Shown here one piece after another: positions 44,463 through 53,300 of a DNA stretch of 64,000 nucleotides. The stretch spans positions 2,779,001 through 2,843,000 of the forward strand of contig NZ_CP061080.1 of the NCBI RefSeq assembly GCF_014495845.1, given 5' to 3'. This DNA is from Aquibium microcysteis. GTDB taxonomy: Bacteria > Pseudomonadota > Alphaproteobacteria > Rhizobiales > Rhizobiaceae. The notes under the pieces are model-generated. The model saw nothing but the letters and a program-made list of their open reading frames with translations, searched no databases and was not told the DNA's origin. How positions within the stretch are numbered: the stretch's first letter is position 1; each line of letters opens with the position of its first letter. The position numbers and the translations under genes were made by a program.

Positions 44463-45890
44463 GTGGCGCCCAGGTTCGGAACGAGCGGTCTTCGCGGCCT
44501 TGTCACGGAACTGAACACCGATCTGGTGACGGCCTACGCGAACGCCTTCCTCGCCGTCTGTCCCGCCGGCACCGGCCTCCATGTCGGGCGGGACCTGCGA
44601 CCGTCCTCACCGCGGATCGCGGACGACGTCATCGCGGCCGCACTCGACGCGGGCTTGCGCGTCCACGACTGCGGCGCCCTGCCCACCCCGGCGCTCGCGC
44701 TGGCCGCCATGTCGGCCGGAGCCGCGAGCGTGATGGTCACGGGCAGCCACATTCCGGCCGACCGCAACGGCCTCAAGTTCTACTTGCCGACGGGCGAGAT
44801 CACCAAGCTCGAGGAGGCGGCGATCTCGGCGGCCTTCGAGGCCCGTCTGCGGCCGGCTGCCTCGGCACCGGGCAGCCTGGTCCCCTCCCCGCTGGCCGCC
44901 TCCGCCTATGTCGGCCGCTACGTCGGCGCTTTCGGGCCATCGGCGCTGTCGGGGCTGCGCGTCGGCATCTACCAGCATTCCTCCGTCGCGCGCGATGCCA
45001 TGGCGGAAGTCTGCGGCGCGCTCGGTGCGACGACGGTGGCGCTCGCGCGCTCGGACAGGTTCATCCCGGTCGACACCGAGGCGGTCGACCGGGAGACGCG
45101 GGCACAGCTCGCGGCCTGGTGTGCGTCGGAACGACTCGACGCGATCCTCTCCACCGATGGCGACGCGGACCGCCCGATGTTGGCCGACGCGTCCGGCCGG
45201 GTGATCCCGGGCGACGTGCTCGGCGTCCTGACCGCGCGCACTCTCGGCGCGACCGTGGTCTGTACGCCGGTCTCGTCCAATTCCATGGTCTCCGTGATCC
45301 CGGAGTTCTCGTCCGTTCGTCTGACCCGCATCGGCTCGCCCTTCGTCATCGCGGCGATGGAGGCCGCACGCGCTGCCGATCCGGCCGCACGCGTCGCGGG
45401 GTTCGAGGCCAATGGCGGGTTCCTGCTGGGCTTCCGTGCCGCGGCACCGGCCGGCGACCTCGCGCCGCTGATGACGCGCGACGCCTTCCTTCCGATGCTG
45501 GCGCCGCTCGCGGCCGCCAGGGCCGCCGGACGGTCTCTCGCAGAGCTCGTCGAGGCGCTCCCGCCCCGCTTCACCGCCGCCGACAGGCTTGCCGGCATCG
45601 ATCCCGCGGCTGCGCTCGCGCTTCTCGACCGGCTGGCCGACGACCAGGCCCGCGCGGCCTTCCTGTCGCCCGCCGGGCGGGAGGTGGCGCTCGACCGGAC
45701 CGACGGCCTGCGCGCGACGCTGTCGAACGGCGACGTCGTCCACCTGCGCCCTTCCGGGAATGCGCCCGAGTTCCGCATCTACACCGAATCGGACGAACCG
45801 CAGGCGGCTGCCGATCTGCTCGCGGTCTTCCTCGACCGGGTGCGCGGCGCGCTGGACGGCCGGTCCTCGATCATTGCGGGCAATGCCTGA
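44463..45890 (+). CDS. manB: Phosphomannomutase/phosphoglucomutase family protein
   Basis: A 475-residue alpha-D-phosphohexomutase. Motifs are the N-terminal FGTSGLRGLV, the phosphoserine loop VTGSHIPADRNGLKFY, the metal loop STDGDADRPM, the sugar loop GFEANGG and the phosphate site RPSGNAPEFRIY. The start is GTG at 44463 behind GGAGAG. It should supply mannose-1-phosphate to the manC product encoded 45 bases downstream, though it could also act on glucose phosphates. Confidence 0.92.
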   Translation: MAPRFGTSGLRGLVTELNTDLVTAYANAFLAVCPAGTGLHVGRDLRPSSPRIADDVIAAALDAGLRVHDCGALPTPALALAAMSAGAASVMVTGSHIPADRNGLKFYLPTGEITKLEEAAISAAFEARLRPAASAPGSLVPSPLAASAYVGRYVGAFGPSALSGLRVGIYQHSSVARDAMAEVCGALGATTVALARSDRFIPVDTEAVDRETRAQLAAWCASERLDAILSTDGDADRPMLADASGRVIPGDVLGVLTARTLGATVVCTPVSSNSMVSVIPEFSSVRLTRIGSPFVIAAMEAARAADPAARVAGFEANGGFLLGFRAAAPAGDLAPLMTRDAFLPMLAPLAAARAAGRSLAELVEALPPRFTAADRLAGIDPAAALALLDRLADDQARAAFLSPAGREVALDRTDGLRATLSNGDVVHLRPSGNAPEFRIYTESDEPQAAADLLAVFLDRVRGALDGRSSIIAGNA

Positions 45891-45935
45891 ATCTGCTTTC
45901 TACCGGCGTGCTCCATCGGGAAGGCTGAAGGCGAC

Positions 45936-47369
45936 ATGATCTACCCGACAATCCTGTGCGGCGGCTCCGGCACCCGGCTCTGGCCGCTGTCGCGCAAGAG
46001 CTATCCCAAGCAGTTCGTCCCGCTGGTGGGCGAGGAGACCCTCTTCCAGGCCTCGGCGAGCCGGCTCGTCGGCGAGGGCTATGCCGCGCCCATCGTGCTC
46101 ACCAATGCCGATTTCCGCTTCATCGTCACCGAGCAGCTTGCCGGGGCCGGGCTCGACCCGTTCGCGGTGATCATCGAGCCGGAGGCGCGGAACACCGCTC
46201 CGGCCATCCTCGCCGCCGCGCTCTTCGTCCGGGAGCGCGATCCGGCAGGCATCCTGCTCGTCTCGCCGTCCGATCACGTCATACCGGATGCCGCGGCCTT
46301 CCGCGCCGCCGTCGGCCGCGGACTGGCGGCCGTCGCCGAAGGCCGGATCGTCACCTTCGGCATCGCGCCGACCCGTGCGGAAACCGGCTACGGCTATCTG
46401 GAACTGGCGGGGCAGCCGCCGGCGGACGGGGAGCCGGTGGCGCTGACTCGCTTCGTGGAGAAGCCCGACGCGGCAAAGGCCGCGGCCATGCTGGCCGCAG
46501 GCAACTATCTCTGGAACGCCGGCATCTTCCTTTTTTCGGCCGCCGACATGGTCGCGGCCTTCGAGGCGCATGCGCCGGACGTGTTCGCAGCCGTGCGCGC
46601 CGCGGTGGCGGAGGCGAAGGCCGATCTCGGCTTCCTGCGGCTGGCGCCGGCACCCTTCGCGGCCGCCCGCGACATCTCGATCGACTACGCCATCATGGAG
46701 CGTGCCTCCAACCTCGCCGTGGTGCCCTATCACGGCGCCTGGTCGGACCTCGGCGGCTGGGACGCCGTCTGGAGCGAGACCGCGCAGGATGCCGCGGGAG
46801 TCGCCCGGTCGGGCGCGGTCACCGCGATCGACTGCCGTGCGAGCCTGCTCAGGTCCGAGAGCGACGGCGTCGAACTGGTCGGCATCGGGCTCGACAACGT
46901 CATGGCGATCGCCATGAACGACGCGGTGCTCGTGGCGGACATGAGCCGCGCGCAGGACGTCAAGCTGGCCGTCGAGGCGCTGCGGGCGAAGGGCGCCGGG
47001 CAGGCGACGCAGCTTCCGAAGGACCACCGGCCATGGGGCTGGTTCGAATCGCTCGCCGTCGGCGACCGTTTCCAGGTCAAGCGCATCCATGTCCACCCGG
47101 GCGCGTCGCTGAGCCTCCAGAGCCACCACCACCGCTCGGAGCACTGGATCGTCGTCCAGGGGACGGCCAGGGTCACCATCGACGGCGAGGTCCGGCTGCT
47201 CACCGAGAACCAGTCCGTCTACATCCCGCTCGGCGCCGTCCACCGCATGGAGAACCCGGGCAAGGTGCCGATGGTGCTGGTCGAGGTTCAGACCGGAAGC
47301 TATCTCGGCGAGGACGACATCATCCGCTACGACGACATCTATGCCCGAGGCCAGGGCGCCAAGGGCTGA
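45936..47369 (+). CDS. manC: Mannose-1-phosphate guanylyltransferase/mannose-6-phosphate isomerase
   Basis: A 477-residue bifunctional type II PMI/GMP. The N-terminal nucleotidyltransferase has GGSGTRLWPLSRKSYPKQF and the FVEKPD motif. The C-terminal cupin isomerase has QSHHHRSEHWIVVQGTA and PLGAVHRMENPG. Its GDP-mannose feeds gmd/fcl in the same locus. Confidence 0.97.
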   Translation: MIYPTILCGGSGTRLWPLSRKSYPKQFVPLVGEETLFQASASRLVGEGYAAPIVLTNADFRFIVTEQLAGAGLDPFAVIIEPEARNTAPAILAAALFVRERDPAGILLVSPSDHVIPDAAAFRAAVGRGLAAVAEGRIVTFGIAPTRAETGYGYLELAGQPPADGEPVALTRFVEKPDAAKAAAMLAAGNYLWNAGIFLFSAADMVAAFEAHAPDVFAAVRAAVAEAKADLGFLRLAPAPFAAARDISIDYAIMERASNLAVVPYHGAWSDLGGWDAVWSETAQDAAGVARSGAVTAIDCRASLLRSESDGVELVGIGLDNVMAIAMNDAVLVADMSRAQDVKLAVEALRAKGAGQATQLPKDHRPWGWFESLAVGDRFQVKRIHVHPGASLSLQSHHHRSEHWIVVQGTARVTIDGEVRLLTENQSVYIPLGAVHRMENPGKVPMVLVEVQTGSYLGEDDIIRYDDIYARGQGAKG

Positions 47370-47390
47370 ACCGGCACCGGACGAGGGAGA

Positions 47391-48368
47391 CTAGCCCGCG
47401 TTGCGGGACGAGTGCCAGCGCCAGGCGCTCGCCACGATGTCCTCGATCGACCGTTTCGGCTCCCAGCCGAGCAGCGCCCGTGCGCGGCGGTTGTCGGCCA
47501 CGAGCGACGGCGAATCGCCGTCGCGCCGCGGTCCCAGCGACACCGGGACGTCGCGCCCGCTCACCTTGCGCACGACGTCGAGCAGTTCCCGCAGCGAGGT
47601 ACCGGTGCCGGTGCCGAGGTTCACCGTGGCGCTCGTCCCGCCGGCCAGCAGGTGCTCGACCGCGCGCGTGTGGGCGTCGGCGAGATCCATCACGTGGACG
47701 AAGTCGCGGATGCAGGTCCCGTCCCGCGTGTCGTAGTCGCTGCCGTTGATCGTGAAGCCCGCACGGCGCCCCATCGCCGCCTCGATGGCGATCGGAATCG
47801 CATGCGTCTCCGGATCGTGCCATTCGCCGATCCGTCCCTCCTCGTCGGCACCTGCGGCGTTGAAGTATCGCAGGACGACCGAGCGGAGGCCCCGAATGTC
47901 GTCGAGGTCGGACAGGATCCGTTCGACCATCAGCTTGCTGCGGCCATAGGGATTGATCGGCACCTGCCGGTGCTCCTCCGCCATCGGCGTGGCGTCCGGC
48001 ACGCCGTAGGTGGCGCAGGTCGATGAGAAGACGAGCCTGTGGATACCGGCCTCGGACGCCGCCGACAGCAGGGCGATCGTGCCGCCGACATTGTTGTCGT
48101 AGAAGGACAGCGGGTCCAGCAGCGACTGTCCGACCTCGATCAGCGCCGCGAAATGGATGATCGCGGCCGGCTGGTGCCGGGCCAGCACCTCGCGCAGCCG
48201 GTCCCTGTCGTGCAGGTCCCCGACTTCGAGCGGGCCCCACCGCACGAATTCCTCGTGGCCGTTGGAGAGGTTGTCGTACACGACCGGCAGGTGTCCCCGC
48301 CCGGCGAGATCGAGACAGCAGTGCGCGCCGATATAGCCCGCGCCGCCCACCACAAGTATCGTCGCCAT
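47391..48368 (-). CDS. galE: UDP-glucose 4-epimerase
   Basis: A 325-residue extended SDR. It starts ATILVVGGAGYIGAHCC, has YDNLSNGHEEFV (the GalE NAD loop), FSSTCATYG, and YxxxK in NPYGRSKLMVERIL. The ATG at 48368 follows AAAGG. It converges on manC with a 21-base gap and is divergent from ugd. It supplies UDP-galactose for the polymer. Confidence 0.95.
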   Translation of the reverse strand: MATILVVGGAGYIGAHCCLDLAGRGHLPVVYDNLSNGHEEFVRWGPLEVGDLHDRDRLREVLARHQPAAIIHFAALIEVGQSLLDPLSFYDNNVGGTIALLSAASEAGIHRLVFSSTCATYGVPDATPMAEEHRQVPINPYGRSKLMVERILSDLDDIRGLRSVVLRYFNAAGADEEGRIGEWHDPETHAIPIAIEAAMGRRAGFTINGSDYDTRDGTCIRDFVHVMDLADAHTRAVEHLLAGGTSATVNLGTGTGTSLRELLDVVRKVSGRDVPVSLGPRRDGDSPSLVADNRRARALLGWEPKRSIEDIVASAWRWHSSRNAG

Positions 48369-48701
48369 GTGCACCTTTCTCCGCGCCGGCAGGTCGGCGC
48401 GGCCATGAACGGATTCGTCTGCCGTGCGTTCTGTCATCGTCGGCGACGGAAGTCACGGCATCGCTCGACCTCCCGATGAAGCCGGACGGCCTCGACCGAT
48501 GGCTCCACGACGGTTTCGGTGCGGAACGGAACGGCCGGCCGGCGCCGCGACCGGACGTTCTGCAGCTGCATCTTCGGAGAGGTACCGGGCGGATGCCGGG
48601 CGGCCGGAGCCCGGCCGGACGGCACGTCCCGCGGAACGTTGCGCTGGCCTGCGCGGCGTGGGATATGCGCCGTCGCCAGAGGGACGAAGGGAAAGAAGCG
48701 C
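48369..48701. other. 333-base divergent gap between galE and ugd
   Basis: GC-rich sequence without a supported gene; it should contain both promoters. I see no clear operator or repeat in it. Confidence 0.6.
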
Positions 48702-50045
48702 GTGCGGATCACCATTTTCGGAACGGGTTATGTCGGTCTGGTCCAGGCCGCGGTCTTCGCGGAGGCCGGATACCAGGTGCTCTGCGTGGACGTCGATGCC
48801 GCCAAGGTGGCCGGGCTCGAGCGCGGCGAGATCCCGATCTACGAGCCAGATCTGAAGACCCTCGTCGTCGAGAACGGCGCGGCAGGACGCCTGCGCTTCA
48901 CCACCGACGCCGCGCGCGGCGTCGCCCATGGCGAGATCCAGTTCATCGCGGTCGGCACACCTCCCGACGAGGACGGCTCGGCCGACCTCTCCTACGTGTT
49001 GGCGGTAGCCGACACCATCGCCACCCACATGACCTCCGAACGGCTCGTGGTCGTCAAGTCCACGGTCCCGGTGGGCACATCCGACAAGGTGCGTGCCAGG
49101 ATGGTCGAGCGGCTGGCCGCGCGCGGACGCGAGGACATCGCCTTCGACGTCGCCTCCAACCCGGAATTCCTCAAGGAAGGCTCCGCCGTCGCCGACTGCA
49201 CGAGGCCCGACCGCATCGTCATCGGCGTGGCCGGCCGCCGCGCCGAAGAGCGGCTGCGCGAACTCTACGCGCCCTTCAACCGCAATCGCGAGAAGATCAT
49301 CGCGATGGACATCCGCAGCGCGGAGCTGACCAAATACGCCGCCAACTGCATGCTGGCGACCAAGATCAGCTTCATGAACGAGATCGCCAATCTGGCCGAC
49401 CGGCTCGGTGCGGACATCGAGCACGTCCGCCACGGCATCGGATCGGACCCGCGCATCGGCTACAACTTCATCTATCCCGGCGTCGGCTATGGCGGGTCGT
49501 GCTTCCCGAAGGACGTGCAGGCGCTGATCCGTACCGCCGACCAGATCGGCTTCGACGCGACGCTGCTCAAGTCGGTCGAGGAGCGCAACAACCGCCAGAA
49601 GAGCTTCATCGTCGAGAAGATCACCGCGCATTTCGGCAGCGACCTTAAGGGCCGCACCTTCGCGCTCTGGGGCCTCTCCTTCAAGCCCAACACCGACGAC
49701 ATGCGCGAGGCGCCCGCGCGCGTCATCATGGAGGCCCTGTGGGCGGCGGGGGCCAGCGTGCGCGCCCATGACCCGAAGGCCATGGAGGAATGCCGCCGGA
49801 TCTACGGCGACCGCCCCGACCTCATGCTCTGCGCCAGCCGCGACGCCGCGCTGGAAGGCGCCGACGCGCTGGTCCTCGTCACCGAGTGGAAGGCCTACAA
49901 CATCGTCGACTTCGAGGCGCTGAAGGCGGTGCTGAAGCAGCCGGTCATCTTCGACGGCCGCAACGTCTACGATCCGGCCGCCGCGAAACGCCACGGCATC
50001 ACCCTCTATGCCGTCGGCCGCGGCACCCGAAACGTCGCCTCCTGA
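48702..50045 (+). CDS. ugd: UDP-glucose 6-dehydrogenase
   Basis: A 447-residue enzyme oxidising UDP-glucose to UDP-glucuronate. It has the NAD loop [31 protein letters not shown], the substrate segment [11 protein letters not shown] and the catalytic Cys loop YGGSCFPKD. The GTG start at 48702 follows AAGGGAAAG; a longer in-frame reading would add an Arg-rich stretch and is rejected. A uronic-acid-containing polymer is implied. Confidence 0.96.
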   Translation: MRITIFGTGYVGLVQAAVFAEAGYQVLCVDVDAAKVAGLERGEIPIYEPDLKTLVVENGAAGRLRFTTDAARGVAHGEIQFIAVGTPPDEDGSADLSYVLAVADTIATHMTSERLVVVKSTVPVGTSDKVRARMVERLAARGREDIAFDVASNPEFLKEGSAVADCTRPDRIVIGVAGRRAEERLRELYAPFNRNREKIIAMDIRSAELTKYAANCMLATKISFMNEIANLADRLGADIEHVRHGIGSDPRIGYNFIYPGVGYGGSCFPKDVQALIRTADQIGFDATLLKSVEERNNRQKSFIVEKITAHFGSDLKGRTFALWGLSFKPNTDDMREAPARVIMEALWAAGASVRAHDPKAMEECRRIYGDRPDLMLCASRDAALEGADALVLVTEWKAYNIVDFEALKAVLKQPVIFDGRNVYDPAAAKRHGITLYAVGRGTRNVAS

Positions 50046-50365
50046 CCGGGCGGCGCGCGCTCGCCGTACGGTCACGACCGACGGCCCGTCGGCGCGTAAA
50101 GGTCGTTCGGCTGCCGGACGCGACTCCTCTCTGAAGCGCGCCCGCCGGCCGGGGTCATCCTCGCGCCGTCAGGATCCGCAGCCGTCCCTTCCGCAGGAGC
50201 CCGCGTTCCGGGCGCACCCTGTGGCGGGAATGCCACATAGCCGCGAAATGCCGCTAGGGAAGATGACACGCGCTATCGCGGGTTGAACCCGTTGACTAGA
50301 GTTCTAAGGGGCAAGGCGCGATCTGATTCCGTTTGCGCGCCTGGATTGTACGGGGGTTGACAGGA
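50046..50365. other. 320-base gap upstream of the beta-helix autotransporter
   Basis: No gene supported. The last 80 bases contain TTGAAC and TTGACT sequences that could be -35 elements, without a convincing -10. Little else is visible. Confidence 0.5.
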
Positions 50366-53300
50366 ATGAACGTATTCGTAGCGCGCCAGGGCTCCTCGCC
50401 TTCTGGTGGATCGGCCGGCCGGAGGGCGGGGAGGAAGCACGCCCTTCTGAGCGGCGCGGCACTGACTACGATCTTCCTCTGCTTTGGAACGCCGGGCGAG
50501 GCGCAGGCGGCCTGCAGCATCGCCGGCACCACCCAGACCTGCACCGGCCTGCTCGGCGACGGCGTCGTCGCGACGAATCCGGTCGAGACGCTCGTCATCA
50601 CCGGCGTGACCGGCAAGATCTGGCCGGACAATGCCGGCGTCAACGCGATCGACTTCCAGTCGACGGGTCCGATCACCATCACCAGCGACACCGGGAACTT
50701 CGAGACCATCGCCGTCGACGCCGACGGCATCTATGCCAACTCCTCCGGCGGCACCGTCACCATCGACCACACGGGTGACATCGTCTCCGACGGCGGCTAC
50801 GGGGTCCGCACCCTCTCGCAGGACAACACCTCGATCACGCTGGTCGGAGACATCGAGGGCACGCTCGGCGGCATCAGTGCCTGGTCGGAATTCGGCGACG
50901 TCGGCGTGAGCAGCAGCGGCGGCATCGCTTCGTCCGGCGGGAAGGGCATCGTCGTCGACGCCCCCAACGGCGACGCCGAACTGAGCGGCGGCGGTGAGAT
51001 CGAGGCCTATGGCGACGGCATCGTGGTCCAGTCCTTCGGCGCCAACGGCGACGGCAGCGTCATCGTCGGCTGGTCCGGTGCGATCACGTCCGAGACGGCC
51101 AAGGGCATCTACGCCTATTCGGCCCTCGATTCCGTCATGGTCGTGCATTACGGCGCAATCGATTCCTACGGCGACGGCATCTTCGCCGAGAACCGCAATA
51201 CCGAATCCGTGACCGTCATCCACAGCGGCGACATCGACACGACGCGCGGCGACGGACGGGGCATCTACGCCTATTCGTCGATGGGTCAGGTCTCGGTGAC
51301 CATGAGCAGCGGCGACATCACCTCGGCGAACGACGGCATCTTCGCCGAGAACCGCAGCGGCGCCTCCGTCTCCGTGGACATGACCGGCACGATCGACGCC
51401 GGCGGCAAGGGCGTCTACGCCTATTCCTCGACCGGCGCGGTCACCGTCAACCAGTACGGCGCGCTCACCTCGGTCGGCACCGGCGTCTTCGCGCAGAACT
51501 ACGGTTCCAACACGGTGACGGTCGACCGCACAGGCAACCTGACCTCGACTTCCGGCGACGGCATCTATGCCTATTCGGCGACCGGCATGGTCGACATTTC
51601 GATGTCCGGCGGCGACATCGATGCGACGGGTTTCGGCATCTTCGCGCAGAACTACGGCGGCACCGCGATCACCATCGATCTCGACGGCGGCATCACGGCC
51701 GGCAGCGACGGAATCTTCGCATCGTCGGCGACGGGCAACATCGGCATCGAGCAGGACGGCGTGATCAGCGCCGGCGGCGACGGCATCTTTGCCCGCACCT
51801 CCAATGGCGGCACCGTCACGATCGACCGCACCGGCGCGATCACCGCGAGCGGCGGCAAGGGCATCTATGCGGAATCGACGCATGGCGCGATCGACATCGG
51901 GTCGAGCGGCGACATCACGGCCGGCGCCGAGGGCATCTATGCCAAGGCCGGCGGCGGCGGCTCCATCACGATCTCCCTGACCGGCGACATCCTGCAGAGC
52001 ACGACCGGCATCAGCGCGATGAGCGCGGACGGCGCGATCCTGATCGACATGACCGGCGACATCGGCGCTTCGGGCCGCGGCATCTTCGCACAGTCGTCCA
52101 ACGCCGCGGTCACCGTCAACCAGTACGGCACGGTCCAGTCCGGCGACGACGGCATCCATGCCACGACCACCGGAGACAACGACGGCGTGACGATCGACCA
52201 GGACGGCGACATCACGTCGACCTCCGGCCGCGGCATCTACGCCTTCTCGGCCGACGGCTCGATCACGATCACCCGCGCCTATGGCGACATCAGCGCCTCG
52301 GACACCGGCATCTTCGCCCGCAACACCAGCTCCGGCACGATCGACATCACCTCCTACGGCACGATCGACTCGACCTCGGGCCGCGGCATCTTTGCAGATT
52401 CGCCCGACGGCGTGGTGAATGTCCGCCAGTATGGCGCCATCAATTCGAACGGCGACGGCATCTACGCCCGGACCAGTGGTTCGGGAGCGGGCGTACTCGT
52501 CGACCACACCGGCGACATCACGTCGACGAACGGCCGCGGCATCTACGCCCACACAACGGACGGGCCGATCACGATCACGATGGCGTCCGGCGACATCGAC
52601 GCTTACGGCGACGGCATCTTCGCCAAGTCGCTGAGCGACGACGCCATCCAGATCACGCAGACCGGCGACATTTTCGCGGGCTCGGCCGGCATCTTCGCCG
52701 AATCGGCCGCCGGTCAGATTTCGGTGACGCATGTCGGGGTCATCGAAGCCGACAGCAGCCACGGCATCTTCGCGTCCACCAATGGCACGGACAAATCGGT
52801 GACCGTGCTGCAGACCGGCGACGTCACCAGCGGCAACACCGGCATCTACGCCTACGCGAAGAACGGCGCCGTGACCGTGACGGTGGCGTCCGGCAATATC
52901 GTTGCGGCCGGCTCCGGCATCTTCGCCCAGAACGTCAGCGAGGAGACGGTCAGCGTCTCCCAGACCGGCACGATCGATGCCGGCGCCAACGGGTTCGGCG
53001 TCTACGCGGTGTCGAGCAGCGGCGCGGTCGTCGTGAACCAGTACGGTGCCATAACCTCCGGTCTGCACGGCGTCTTCGCCACCACGAACGGCACCAACAA
53101 GTCGATCAGCATCGACCGCACCGGCGACATCACGTCGGACACGGGCAACGGCATCTATGCCGACACCGCGAACGGCCTGATCACCGTCACGATGGCCTCG
53201 GGCGACATCACGGCCTACGAGAGCGGCATCTTCGCCGAAAACGGCGGCGGCGGCGGTGTCACGATCAGCCACACGGGCACGATCGGAGCCGAGACCAAGT

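Noticed and set aside
48519..48701. N-terminal extension of UDP-glucose dehydrogenase
   Set aside because: Family members start at the Rossmann strand; GTG 48702 has a good ribosome site, and the extension is Arg/Gly-rich without similarity.
50273..53272. 999-residue open frame opposite the beta-helix autotransporter
   Set aside because: It is the antisense of a repetitive, codon-biased gene. Its sequence is Asp/Arg/Val periodic noise with no domain and no ribosome site.
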